Source of the DNA: Panorpa germanica
Taxonomy: Eukaryota; Arthropoda; Insecta; Mecoptera; Panorpidae
NCBI GenBank assembly: GCA_963678705.1
Contig: OY783207.1
Coordinates: 7,440,001-7,504,000 of the forward strand
DNA: 64,000 nt
Direction: 5' to 3'
A model generated the notes under the pieces. That model made no database searches. It was not told the origin of the DNA and worked only from the letters and a program-made list of their open reading frames with translations. The position numbers and the translations under genes are program-made. Below are positions 12,226-24,793 of this stretch, piece after piece (position 1 is the stretch's first letter; every line of letters begins with the position of its first letter).

Positions 12226-13973
12226 TAACTCATTTCTTGATATTTATTTATTCAATTTCACAAAGTATTCTTTTAATGTTATTTTATCATGTAGTAATTA
12301 TAAAAAGAATTATCGAAATTAAGCTTTTTTAGTATCGATTTGGCCTAAAATAAAGCAGAATATTTCAAAACAATATTATTGGCGCTACTGTTTAAAACTA
12401 CAATAAACGATAGTTTTAAATTAAAAAGATAAAGATTTTGGTAATTATGAAATCTAATTTTTAACAAAATATTTTAGTTATTTAAATAAAACAACATACA
12501 TAACGCTGCTGCTTATGAATTTGTAAAATCAATGGCGTGAAAAGAACACGATTTTCTTTTTCCGAACAAGTTTTTTTACCAACATAAGAATGTTTTTGTC
12601 TCTAAAAAATGTTGCGTAAAATAAATGGGGTAGAATATTGAAGGGTTATGGTGAAAGTTTCAAATAGTTTTCCTTATTACGTCGACTCCATTTTAAACGA
12701 AATTCCGTAAATATATGCCATCCTGGGTAAATTTGCACACTGTTAAAATTAAGGTAAGAGAATTTTAGAATTCTAGCCGATTATAATTGCTCGAGTCTTA
12801 GTCGATTGAATTTCGACGTTGCTGTTTATCTTAATGTTGCAAACTCATATATTTATTGTCTTCTTCATTTATGTGACATTGGGCATGCTTACAAGGTGTA
12901 TGCGCGTAGTAGAAGGTTCACGGCGTTGTTATATGATAGAGAAGGTTGATTTGTTCTTAACAAGTACGGTAATGGTTGATTATGGTTGGTTTACAAACGT
13001 TTACAAGCTACATCTATTGTACAAAACATAAGACAAACTTGCAAAATGGGAAATAAACCTTAAATATAAGAAGAAATAGTAGGACATAATAAAAAAAACT
13101 TTAGAAAGAGAACTACATATACAGTTTATATCAGACCAATTCTCAAACATATATATTATACTTGGATAATACATACAAGAGAATAAAATCACCCGATTAG
13201 CATAAAGGGTTAGAAATTCCAAACCAAGTATATCAAATAAAAAGCAAAATCCTAAAAATATAAACAAACTTTTAATTACTCAAAACAAAATGTTATTTTA
13301 ACAAATTTATTTCTATGTAAAGTAAAAATATAAACAGAAAAATGTATCTAGGCAAAGTAATTATTTACTTTTGTACTAAATTCAGTTAGATTAGGGTTTC
13401 AGCGCTTCAGGTCACCCTTCACCCTCCACCCGCCACCCTTTACGCGTACAACACCCTTTCGAAACATTTATGGTGGTTGTATATTTACCAACAGCACGGG
13501 GGGATGATTCGACACAAAACCACAAGTGAATGGAAGCTATAGAAGTTCATGGAAGCTTCATGAACCTATTCATATGGACGAGTACAACGTTACGCAACAA
13601 AATATGTCAACAATGGGAAAAGTAAAATGTGTTATATTGAATTTAAAAGCTCCATATGAAAAATGTTAATACGATCAATGAACTTCGTACAGTTGATAAC
13701 AAAAGCATCAAAAAATAGACAACTTTTACAAAACAGAAATAATAAAAAAGGAATGTTATCTTGACTGGAAAAACGTATCCGAGTAGATTGTGTGGGAAAG
13801 CAGAGATTTAATAAAGGAAAGATCTCGGGATGATAATACCGATATTAAAATATAGATTGAAAGGCGGAATTATTCATTTATAACTACTGTAATACGAAGA
13901 CTTATTCTTGACTATTTTAAGGCTATTCCCATATGTAACAGTACATTCTTAAGTGTCCGGCCCTGCTGTTTCT
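12226..13973. other. AT-rich stretch without recognised feature
   Basis: No supported gene. Two overlapping 70-88 codon frames near 12,819-13,267 lack any motif. A C-rich run (CACCCTTCACCCTCCACCC) lies near 13,413. Confidence 0.5.
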
Positions 13974-14291
13974 GACGTCACACAGCCCTATTGTATTTAC
14001 ACACGCAGTATCCTACCGACTGCGCCAATTAACTTTATTTATTATTATCAGTATTCTTATTGTTTTACTTAATTTATTGATTGAAAATAATACATTGAAT
14101 TTACAATACTTTATTAGAAGAATTATATTATATTTTAAATTAATTTTAATTATTTTATGATTTTTTAGCTAGCATCACTAAGGGTGGCTTATTAACAAGT
14201 GAACAAACAAAATCGTTCTATCCTGGCAAGACTAAAAGAATTCAAATAATAAACAAACTGCCTGTGAAATACAATAGGGCTGTGTGACATC
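13974..14291. repeat. Inverted pair of 25-bp arms (foldback/MITE or two SINE relics)
   Basis: 13,974-13,998 and the reverse complement of 14,267-14,291 agree at 24 of 25 bases (core ACACAGCCCTATTGTATTT). Weaker similarity continues on both sides (GCAGT inward, GCCCTG outward). On the minus strand the left arm is preceded by TTGGCGCAGTCGGTAGGAT, which looks like a tRNA A-box, so the arms may be two opposed tRNA-derived SINE relics rather than the termini of one DNA element. No B-box was seen. Confidence 0.55.
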
Positions 14292-15003
14292 CAGGGCGTT
14301 TACTCGTTAACAATATACATGAAATGAATAACCATACCTTTGCATTTGCACATACATACGACATGTGTACCTGTGTAGGTTTATCATCACAGTAACATAT
14401 ACATAGGATATGCAATAATAATACATCGAAATGTTTTCCGGATCTTGACTTAATATTCAATTGAAACAGAAGCGGATTGAATAGTAGCCCACAAACCAAT
14501 CATGAAAATTTCTCACGTAATTTAAAGTTCTGTTTTGCATCAGTTTTTAATTACCTGCGAAATAAATCATGGTCAACTACTATATGATGACACTTCTTCT
14601 GCACAAGAACTGACATGTGAAACTGCAGGAAACATACATTCAGATAATTCACGCTTGATTTATTTTCACTTGTAGATATTTTCTACAACGAGCAACCACA
14701 ACAGATTCAATCCACAGCCCTTTGACCTTACACAAACATCCCGACAGTTTTACATGCAGAGGGGGAGTGGGAGGGTGTTTGACAGAACAGCATCATTATC
14801 ACATCACAATGATCCTGTTATATAGACATTGACGATTTTTTTTTTACTTAATTAAACTTTTTTAACAAAATAATTTTATTTTTTCAACTTGAGATGTAAA
14901 AAAATACTTTTCAAAATACAACATACTTTTTTTAATTTTAAATTCAGTTATATATTGGACTCGTACATCATTATATAACCAGTTGTATAAAAAATCGACC
15001 TTT
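14292..15003. other. AT-rich stretch without recognised feature
   Basis: Nothing supported. The 85-codon minus-strand frame at 14,242-14,499 has no motif. Confidence 0.5.
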
Positions 15004-15055
15004 AAAAAATGAGCTCACAACCCAATTGACTAACGGGCTTGTGACCTCATTTTTT
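15004..15055. repeat. Strong hairpin, ~20-bp stem
   Basis: Left arm 15,004-15,023 (AAAAAATGAGCTCACAACCC) pairs with right arm 15,035-15,055 with two mismatches around an 11-base loop. It may be a small foldback element or a transcribed hairpin; no context decides. Confidence 0.75.
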
Positions 15056-16085
15056 AGGGGTTGATTGAAATAAATATTAATATATGTATATTGGCGTTTT
15101 ATTTTTTTAAATATCCAAATGATTATGGAGTTATAGCTATATCATATTTAAATTTCCAAGAGTTTTACAAGAAATAAGTAGTAATAAGTAATTGATATTA
15201 TTTTTCCTTGTTGGCAACTTTCGTTTTAAAATACTTCATGGGATACGCGACCCACTGTTAGAGTGCAAGTCATAAATAAATTGACGAGTATCTATAATAA
15301 ATTAGACGTATCTAGTAAATAAGAACGTAGATCTTTTTTAATCCAAATACATAATTTTTTCGATAGTTGGCGTAATGTTTGCTGGATACAAATTTCTGAT
15401 TATTCTTCCTCAATTGATTAATTCAGAATCAGCTGGTTTATAGCAATAAACTAGAAGTACATATAGGTCAATAGATTAACCAGAAATATGTTGGAATCTA
15501 TATATTATGTGTGGCATGCCATGCTATATCGGTTTTAAATTAAATACAAGGAATGCATTACGTTCTGGTGTTTGTTATACCGCATGGTACTTGTTTAATG
15601 CAGAAACTATGCAATAGTTTGTACATAGTAAATTGTGCATAACGCTGTCACAATATGTCGCTGAAGTGTCTCTCACTCTGGCAATACTACTCGTGTCGAG
15701 GTATGACTGCACTCAGGCAATAAAGGGTTGCACGCGAAATACGAGTAATACGTGACGTGACACAAATCTATGCACAGCCATCACCACTCTCGCACTCACT
15801 GCATTTTTGTAATTAGCATTTGCATCCCTAAGTGAAATATGAATATTTATATTAAAGTGATCACGAGCAGAATAAATGCAGAAGCTGTAACAAGAGTGAC
15901 ATAGTTAATCTGTAATATAGAATAGTTTTTTCAATGTAAAATGTTCTAAAATGTAAAGCTTTATGCAAAATGTAAACGTATTACGCAATACCCACTAATG
16001 CGACTTTAACATTCATAAGTTGACAACGAATTTTAAATTTGTTGTAATTTTGTACGCGACACTCATATAACTCTGCCAAATATAA
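15056..16085. other. AT-rich stretch without recognised feature
   Basis: No supported gene. 15,650-15,830 is less AT-rich than its surroundings but shows no open frame or repeat partner. Confidence 0.5.
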
Positions 16086-16498
16086 AGAATTAATCTGTTT
16101 TTTTTAATAATAATAATAATTCACGGGCTTCTTAGGACCACGGTCCTCTTTTCGCCCTTCTTACTTTAGTTTATTAACATTTTACATATTTACATTTCAT
16201 TTATTATTACATCTATACTTTTAAACCCGCTATATTCCATATCCTGTCTATCACTAAGCACACTGGCCACCTCGGATATCTCAGTAGTTCCTGCATACTC
16301 GTTGGCAACACCACTACATTTTTTACCCAAACTCTGTACAAATTATTTCTGCAGGCCTCCGTTTCTGTACATTGGAAGATCAAATGTTCTGGATCTGCTA
16401 CCCCTTCTCCATAATTGCACATATCTTCTTGCACCAAGTGATTTCTTTTAAGATGGCCAATGCCCCTGTATGGTCTACCCTCAGAATTAATCTGTTTT
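16086..16498 (-). mobile_element. 5'-truncated LINE 3' end with 16-bp target duplication
   Basis: AGAATTAATCTGTTTT occurs exactly at 16,086-16,101 and 16,483-16,498 and brackets the insert at 16,102-16,482. On the minus strand the insert encodes the last 74 residues of an ORF2-type protein (16,437 to 16,213): a zinc-knuckle-like CNYGEG..DPEHLIFQC stretch, then a Leu-rich tail ending GLKV. The 3' end is an (ATT)n tail rather than poly-A, as in I-like elements. Just upstream a one-base loss relative to the copy at 39 kb breaks the frame. The element is dead on arrival, retrotransposed and then mildly decayed. Confidence 0.85.
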
Positions 16499-18640
16499 AT
16501 TACTTAACTTAATAATCTTTTTTCTAAATATACAAAACTGGTTGAATAAATTTGTACTAACTACAAAGGATGCCAATGCATTATGTTTCATGTCACACCA
16601 TGTTATACAACTTCTTGTAACAAATTTTGGATGTTCGCTCTACCCTGTACCATGCATATTTACAAAAAAAATATGGCTGCATCCAAAACTTCAAATTTAG
16701 GTCATTATAAAAATGTGTAATTTAAATTTAGATAAATAAAGCTAAATAAAAATTACCTCTCTGCTAAACACAAAACATGAAATGTATCTCACATACATGT
16801 AATATATTACTTAAACGAAAGCTAATAATGTCTTTGTTTTTAATGTTACAGCAGCCTAAGGCAACACAGAAATCTAAGAAAGGTGTAGGTTTCCAATTCC
16901 TAATCCAAACAAAAAGTAATAATGTTTTATGAGACTTTATACACTGTTAAATTTACTGCAAATTTAATTTGTAAAATATTGAATAATTAATTATTGGAAT
17001 AGACTGAATTGGATCATTGGATCACTAAATTTTTTAAATAGAGTGGTAACGCTTAAACAAATCAATTGACCATTTCGCGCTGCATGGAATATAATTGCCA
17101 GAATTCGTGTTATAAGGGGGAACCGTAAACATTTTCAAACTGAGATGTTGACGACTCTATTGATTGTCGATAATTATGTGTATTGTTTCAATTGGTCCGC
17201 TTTAATTAAAATCTCACAATTAAATGAAACTAAGTTAACAAATTGAAATTTGAATTTCAATCAAACTACACAATTAGAATACGTAGCTTCAACGTATTTG
17301 TATAAGCTATGAAACATAATGGGTGAAATTACCACGAATATTTGATAATTTCAGGGATGTACAGAGATTACTACTAGGATAATTATCTCGTTCGATCTAA
17401 TCAGAATAAATAATCACACAGTGAAATTTTACATATCCGATAAATGGTATGATGTAATTCTACGTTATAATTTAGTCGTTATAATAATTGCAAGAGTTAG
17501 GCAACCGTTGTGTACCATCAACCATTGTAAATTCATTAAAATCTGTAATAGCGCATTAGTTTTATTGTTTTGTATTTTCATTTCATGATTGCAAAAGCCT
17601 TTCAATTTGTATTTTAATGTATTTGATTACATCTCCCGTTTAAACAATTGCGTATTAATCAAAATGAATTATTCCGTTATTTGGAGAGTACTATATACTA
17701 GCGAACAAATTAAAATGAATGGATGAACTATTTCGTGGATTTCTTGCTGGATATTTTAATACTCTCTGTGTTATTTTTTGTTTTAAATGCATATATAAAT
17801 TTGAATAACTAAACTATATTCACACAATGAACAAACTATACAATTTAAAACAAGGACTTAAAATTCTTTAACATGAATGACAGTGTTCATTGCACGTCAA
17901 ATTGTGCCACAAGTAATCTCACAAGTAATTCAGGGTACCATGAACAATGATTTTGTTAATTGGCAGGTGTCCGATCATAAATGATGCTACTTTATTCAGG
18001 TAGAGTCGATTTAACGCGCAACGCACATCGCACAACCCGTAGAGTACAAATCGAGGGTCAATATAATTAAATCATTAGGTTGATTGAGTGGACTAACAGA
18101 CGTGAACATGTAATTACAAATATATTATTAATGAATGATCTATTCACGACAGATGATCATTAGTTTGATGAATTTAAATAAAAGGAGTAGCTAACTTAGT
18201 AATAGGGGTTGTAATTAATTATAGGGGAGACCGTTTAAAGGGATAAACTGAGCTAATGTTAATAGTTTGTAGTTCCGTTTATCGCGTTTAATATTTCTCT
18301 ATGTAAGATTTAGTTAGATTTAGTTAGCAAGAGAATAGTCTACAGGAAATTTACTGTATTGTAAATAGTGGGGTGGGAATACGACTTAATGGCAAAAGGT
18401 TGACGTATAAATAATTTTATGACGTAGAGTCACTTAATATCCCTCTTCCCTTAATAGTTTTAATGACATAAACACAATGGCTGCGTTATGAACCCTACAA
18501 AGCTTAGAAACTGTTTATAATATTATAATTATTGTTACAACATTTCTATTTATTAACATTAATTCTTTATTGACCGTTTTTTCACCCTGTAAATTATTAA
18601 TTTGAATTTAAAATTAATAAACATTAATTTGAGATCGTGT
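16499..18640. other. AT-rich stretch without recognised feature
   Basis: No open frame of note, no repeat partner noticed, no RNA gene recognised. Confidence 0.5.
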
Positions 18641-18860
18641 TAAATATTTCCTTTTTCCACTACTTCCTTTTCCTTCTTTTTCTTTCATATTCCGGTCTCT
18701 TTTGTTTTCCTATTCTTATTTGAATTCGATCTAGCCTTTACTTTCCTTCTTTCATCCTCTGAATCCTTTTCGTCAACTAAATCTTATTCTTACTCTTCAT
18801 TTTCTACGTCTTCCTCATTTTCTTCTTCATACTCTTCTTATACATTCATTCTTAACTTTG
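18641..18860. repeat. Pyrimidine-rich low-complexity tract
   Basis: TTCC/TTCTTT-rich on the plus strand. The minus strand reads as an interrupted Glu/Lys/Arg/Asp-rich peptide (EEYEEENEEDVENEE, then stops). It may be another relic of the purine-rich LINE tails seen at 2.3 and 26.2 kb, or simple sequence. Confidence 0.4.
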
Positions 18861-18936
18861 ACTAATACGTTTTCTATTTCTTTCATAAATTGAATGTGGT
18901 CATTAATATGTGATAAAGAAATGCTAGTGTTTAATG

Positions 18937-19345
18937 CCGGTTTCACACCAGAGAGACAGTTCAATAAAACACGAACAAAAATTTGTTTTTATGAACAAAA
19001 ACTCCAATACACCAAAGAGACAGTTCTTAAAACATATTTGTTTTTAAAAACTATTTTAGTAAACAAAACACATTCCCATCTGGAGGATCAAAGGAAAACA
19101 CGTTTGTTGTTGTTTTTAGGTCTGCTTGTTTTGAACACGCACTTTTGTTTTTTGTGAACATTTGCGCATGTCAGTTGTTGTTTATCATGTTTATAATTTT
19201 TATGTGACACACAGAAAAACATTAAAATCAAAACCAGTCTATTCAGTGTGAACAGTCTGTTTTCGTAAAACAGAACTGTTTTAAATTAAAACAAAACATA
19301 TCTTGTTTTGTTTTTTCGCAACAAAACTTTCTCTCTGTGTTTGCA
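18937..19345. repeat. Possible degraded DNA-transposon derivative
   Basis: The left end, GCCGGTTTCACACCAGAGAG, is partly complementary to a right segment near 19,325-19,345 (TTTCTCTCTGTGTTTGC). The phrase ACACCA(G/A)AGAGACAGTTC recurs inside at about 19,010. The interior is packed with TTTGTTTT/AAAACAAA words. The start resembles the GGCC.GT..CACAC ends also seen at 23,565 and 32,645. No transposase or target duplication was found. Confidence 0.3.
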
Positions 19346-21790
19346 AAATTGTAAGCGAATGCTTCATCATTTCTCTCATCAATAGTATTTTGCAGTGCTC
19401 TCTTTGCGCAAAGATGGTACTCTATATTAAGATGATTACTCAGCATCACAACCAATATCTGCCATTAATGTAATCCTCATATCAATTTGTGACAGATAGT
19501 ATATTGCTGTGACATTTAACAACTATCAGTATTCAAAATAACCAGGTCCTAACTTACGGTTGAAATGCTAGGCTGTCATAATGTTGACATTAACACCTTC
19601 ATGTCCAAACCCCAGTGTTTGCACAAGACGATTTAGCTGCTGTGAGCCATTCTGCATACACCTCTATAGCAAATTTATATTTACTCTGTCAACATAAGCG
19701 AAGACGGGTGATGCCAATATTTATGTTATTACAATTTGTATTTACTGAACTGTTCGAATATGTATTTATCGAATTATATCGGAGTGCATGGAAGCAAGTT
19801 AATATAGTTGCCTGTCTTACAGGCGGAGACCTATTTAATTAGGTGTTCGTATTGTGCATGAGGTAAAGTACGTAAACAATCTTAATATCATGCTTGTTAA
19901 ACAATAATTAAATTATATGTCATGTAAGTAAGTAATATTATTTTACGAGTTGTTGATTTAACATCAAATGGACACATTTAATCAGATAATATATATAGTT
20001 AAATTTTCTAAAAACCGAACTTTCTTTTACATTTCAAAACCGATCAGTTTTAAATTTTTACACAAGCTTCTTAAGTATATTTTTTAGTAATTACTAGAAG
20101 GTTTTTTCTAAACGATAAATATATTTTTTTTAGAAACAATTTAAGGCCAAAATTTTGGTCAAATATCGATATTTTTTTTGAGAAGCCGCTATTTTGTCAA
20201 AAACAATTATTTTGTTTATTCCTTCGATTAATTACAAAATTATACATTACATTAACGAAATCCGTTTGGTTTTTTTATATCAGATGATACAGTCCGGAGA
20301 TATCGTGGTCACCGAAAGATGCCTTTTTTGAGAGGAGCTCCTGAAGATCAGCTATAGCAGCATTAAAAATTATTATTTTGCAAATACAAAAATGTTGAAA
20401 TATAGTTAAAAGTTATCATAATATGTGTACAAATTTTACATTAATAAATTTACAAGTCTCCTCAGGAAAAATTCTTGAAAAATCGCTGACTTTGGGCCTC
20501 CTGACTGTATATAACCCAATAAGCCACTTTTAGTATATGACTATTCATTTGAAAATAATTATATTTTTATTAATAACTATTTATAGCGTATATTTAAAAT
20601 TCAAATAGACTTTGCAATTTCGAAAAAAACACTACAAATAAACCAAATATTGTCTATTAAATAGTGTCATTTCATTTTACAACGCTCGTAAACAAAATAT
20701 TATTCAACAACAATGATATTTCGATTAAGCTGTTATTTATTTATATTGGTATTAAAAGCTTAACTCAAATAAAGTTCATAAAACAACAAATATAAAATAT
20801 ATATAAAACAAGAACAGACCTAATATAAAATGATTGCCCATTCAATATAATTTGTGCTGCAGTACAACGCAGGTACAACCAATGGTCACAGGTCATAGGT
20901 CACGTGTACATGTCATGGGTCATATCCCGGTTCGAATGTTCGTTCGGAAGATAATTCTTGTAAATTGTTCGTTTTAAATAAATGAGAGAATTTGTTTATG
21001 AATCACACAAACGTTGAATGCATGCACACTGGTATCACTGGTATGACAAGATTACGAGTAAATAAATAATTTAACGTTCAAATTTTGTGATAAATGAACT
21101 AAATATGTCACAAACATAGGATTTAAATTTATCACATCGAGCGATTAATCTTCTTCAAGTCTGTATTCGCATCAAACAAGTGAAACACACACGACAAAGC
21201 GACGGGGGATGGGGGGGTGGTCGGTCCAATGGTTGGTAGGCAAAGTGCAGCTTGAATAAAAATTCAAGTAGTTACTAAAAGCAAAAGGAATCAGATGGCA
21301 TCGTGCATTGTATATTATACGTTATAAATGTGATTATTTCTAAAAAGGTTTACAGAATTTTTAGAATCTTTGAAGCATCTGAAGTGAATTTAAAATCAAA
21401 GACATTTACGATGTTAAACTCTCGTCATACACTTTGTTAAAAAAAAAACATTGAAAAAATTTTACTTGTATTTTATTTTTATTCTTATTATATATATTCT
21501 TATATATATATTATTATATTAATCAAATTAAATATCTAAGACTATCTGCTATTATTGGTACTACGTTTAAGTTTTCTTTTTATTACTTTGTATTGATCGC
21601 ATTCATCTTCTAATTATTCACACGAATTATCCTTAGGTTCTCTTTCCACTTACCTCAAGGTCATCTCGCACTCTTGCACCTATATTGTTTTCTCGATATC
21701 TGCTAAAGTCCAGGTAATCAACCCTTTTTGCACCACTGGCATTCTTACCACTTTATAAATCTCCAAATATTACTTTACTATTTAAATAAG
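19346..21790. other. AT-rich stretch, mostly unrecognised
   Basis: 20,030-20,520 has the look of a dispersed noncoding repeat (mixed poly-T tracts with GC-rich words such as GGCCTCCTGACTGTATATAA) but no second copy was found in the window. Short open frames at 19,243-19,455 and 19,615-19,842 are unrecognised. Confidence 0.45.
20890..20906. promoter_or_regulatory. DR1-type nuclear-receptor site overlapping an E-box (candidate)
   Basis: AGGTCA-T-AGGTCA (20,890-20,902) is a perfect direct repeat with one-base spacing. CACGTG (20,901-20,906) overlaps its end, and further half-sites (TGGTCA, GGGTCA) lie within 40 bases. DR1 sites are bound by RXR/USP- and HNF4-type receptors. No nearby gene is recognised, so function is conjecture. 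Confidence 0.2.
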
Positions 21791-22027
21791 AAAAGAATTA
21801 CATATACCTCCAACGGGCGGTGCTAGAGACTTCGCAGACGCATCCTGTTAACACCGCCTTTTTGATTGAGAAACCGAAATTTATAACAGCAGTAGCCATG
21901 AATAGATCATTCTTGTTATCGGGATACAAGGTATAAGAAGAAGCAGAATATATTAGGGGCGATAAAAGGCTACGTGCCTAGGAAGCCCGAGAAACTATAT
22001 TAAAAAAAAAAAAAAAGAATTACATAT
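21791..22027 (+). mobile_element. 5'-truncated LINE 3' end with poly-A and target duplication
   Basis: AAAAGAATTACATAT occurs at 21,791-21,805 and again at 22,013-22,027 after a poly-A run. The insert (21,806-22,012) matches 52,034-52,243 closely through GACTTCGCAGACGC, AAACCGAAATTTATAACAGC and AAGCCCGAGAAACTATAT. It encodes the last ~40 ORF2 residues (..TSQT.PVNTAFLIEKPKFI) and the 3' UTR. This is a target-primed retrotransposition event, different in tail type from the (ATT)n family at 16 and 39 kb. Confidence 0.85.
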
Positions 22028-24102
22028 GTACAGTGTTTAATAGCTTAAATATATAATGAATTTATCTCTAGAGCTAATAATGTGTTTCAAAAATTCAGTT
22101 TAATTTTCGAATTTGTATGGCTAGGTCCAAAAACGTTAAACTTCGAAATTTTTCCGGAACAAATAAGTTTAGTAACTTTATGGTTTAAAACTTATAGCAA
22201 AGTTACGTGCTACGTAAACGATTTTACATAATACAACACGTTTTGGTACATATGTTACTGCTTCTTGAAAAATAAATCTACCCTGGTACACATTAGCGTG
22301 CCAATAAAACTTCTTCGGAAAACTTTTATAATAGTTTTAGAATAACTATAAAATAATAAACTTTTAGTTTTAATATTACTAGGTTTTGCTTGAGTAATAG
22401 TTTATGTTATGCGGGTTAATGAGTCATTAGGAGGCTCAATCACTTAAAAAATTTTAGTTATGAATGTACACGCAGTTAATTATTATGTTAAAGTATACTT
22501 TTTATATTAAATTTTCTTAATTAAAACAACATAAATATATTAATATTTTTAAAGAATTAATTATAAATTGTAATTTAAAATTTGATGAAAGATTGACGCT
22601 TCCTACATAACATTTTGTACCTAATTAAGCTTGTTAAAAAGAGAAAATATTTATGTATAAAACAACCTTTTACCCCTCCCCCCACTCACTCCACACAACA
22701 CGTGTCGCCCTACTCCAGTGAATTCGTTACCTTGTTAATTGTGTTTATAAATATTGCTTACATTAAAAGAACGAGGAACTTAATATAGGGATTTAATATA
22801 TGTATACATAAAAGAAAATAAAAAGGAAATGTAAAATTGATTTTCATAAGGTGGGGAGATCTATTGTCTTATTCAGACTTTCTGTAAGAAGGGCTATTAC
22901 AATTTGCACACCTAAGAATAGTGAAAAAATATATATTTAACAAATAAAATAATTTTCTTTTAGGTTACGGTTATTACAATTCGAGATACATAGATGAACT
23001 ACTTTATAGATGTAAATGGTAAAATATAATCAAATTCGATATTACAACACATAAAGTATGTTAATTTTGATAAAAAATACAAGATAAACCAAAGACCATA
23101 GGTCAAATACAACATGTCAGATTCAAGTCAAACTTAAGACAAAGTTACAGTACTGCCACGTGTGACAAATCATAAATTGACGTATTCAGAAGTTACTTAT
23201 TTTTCTCATTAACAATTACCTGCAATAACTTAACAAAATGAACAATACAACTTTGTCAACTTATGTAAATTGTATTAGTATAAACATAATTTAATTTTAT
23301 GTATATAATGTATACAACTATGTACTCTTTCTCTTTCTTTCTCTCTCGCTATGTGAAGCCTGTGAATATTTAATTATAAATTGTAGATTTATGTTTGTAA
23401 ATCAATGTTACCATGAATTAATTTATGCATTACATTGTTTCATGTGATGTGATGCAACTTTGTAATTAGCTACCAAATGTTTGTATGTTATTTGCATAAT
23501 TATTTATTAATATTTTAGTTAATTAAGCGTTTTGATGCGATGAGTGCTCTACAAGTACATTAAGGCCTGTTTTACACCTGCGTGAGCGCGGAATTATTGC
23601 AATGACTAGAACCACGGAAATAATTCGGAAATACAATAAAAATCGGGATCAGTTTTATTTTCTGACAATTTCTTATTTTTAACATGTGAGGACTATTCAA
23701 CAGTGTGAACAGTGAAGTTATATAACAAAAAATGGCACCTGAAGATGGTTTTGTTTGGAACGCGGAAAGTTAAGCTCGTGTAAATAAAAAACTTATGAGC
23801 ATTAATAAATGAGTGTTTTATTAGTAAATCGGCGACTAGATACAATATTGTATAATCCAAATCACGATAGTTCGGCGGTGACTTATACATAAAAGAGGTT
23901 ATAAGAGCGGTATAAATCTATAATACGATAATGAATTTTATCTTATTCGTTTTTATATACATTATAGAAAAATAAGTGAGTCAGTGCTTTTTAGTTATAT
24001 CGGCAGTTTATACCCCACAACTTATTTAAGTATGAGTCGCTGTCGAACTCTCATAATTTCAACTATATATATATTTCCAATGCATCCTTATTATAGACTA
24101 TA
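22028..24102. other. AT-rich stretch without recognised feature
   Basis: No supported gene. Near 23,565 AAGGCCTGTTTTACACCTGC resembles the terminus of the inverted-repeat element at 32.6 kb but no matching right end was found. A CT-run lies at 23,329-23,348. Confidence 0.5.
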
Positions 24103-24338
24103 TATGTTTCTAAATAATTGATATACTAATTAATGATCCATTTACAAACAAAGATTGAAGATTTATCTAACTCCTAACGTTCATATGGTTTAAATAACTC
24201 AATCGTGTGCAAAGTTATTAACGTTTTTATATTTGAAAACATGGAGTGCTAGTTCAAAGTTGTAAATCAATTGTTATTTTAGTACACTGTTGCTATCTAT
24301 ATTTAGCTATATAACCATGAAGTAATGTTTCACCTTAA
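24103..24338 (+). repeat. Dispersed repeat, copy 1 (inverse copy at 31.4 kb)
   Basis: Matches the reverse complement of 31,408-31,641 from ATGTTTCTAAATAATTGATA at the left to AAGTAATGTTTCACCTTA at the right, about 235 bases with scattered differences and small indels. No terminal inverted repeat, tail or open frame was found, so the class is unknown. Confidence 0.7.
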
Positions 24339-24636
24339 ACAGCATACTATACTTGCTGATTTCAATACGTAATAGAAAATGTATAATTCGATGGACCAGT
24401 TTATTTAGTTTTGAGATAACCACGAAAAAAATATTGATTTCAACATTCGACAAATTTATTTGCATTATAATTTTGTTTGTTATCTGAGTTATCTGAGTGT
24501 TGAAATAGTGTTAACTAGGTCGTACGACCTTTTGCACAAATAAAGTTGAACTTACGGATTTTCTACAATAATTACTATAATTTGTACATTTAATTTAGAA
24601 AAAACAATATCTTCAGTTGCATTAAAGTAATACCAA

Positions 24637-24793
24637 CAGTGGCGTAACATCGACAGTGAGAAGTCCCTTTTTCTGAACAACCGTTTTTACTCTACAAAGA
24701 TGTACTTATGCTTAAGGAGTTTCATTCATATTTAGTTCACTATTAAATAGCGAAGGCCCTCCCCCCCGCACTAACCCGGATGGTACGCCACTA
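24637..24793. mobile_element. hAT-like MITE, ~155 bp
   Basis: AGTGGCGTAACATC at 24,638-24,651 pairs with GATGGTACGCCACT at 24,779-24,792 (13 of 14). The flanks AATACCAA (24,629-24,636) and AATACAAA (24,794-24,801) are a plausible 8-bp target duplication with one mismatch, the size made by hAT transposases. The interior is noncoding and includes a poly-C run. A related end, CAGTGGCGTCCC, lies near 52,789. Confidence 0.55.
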
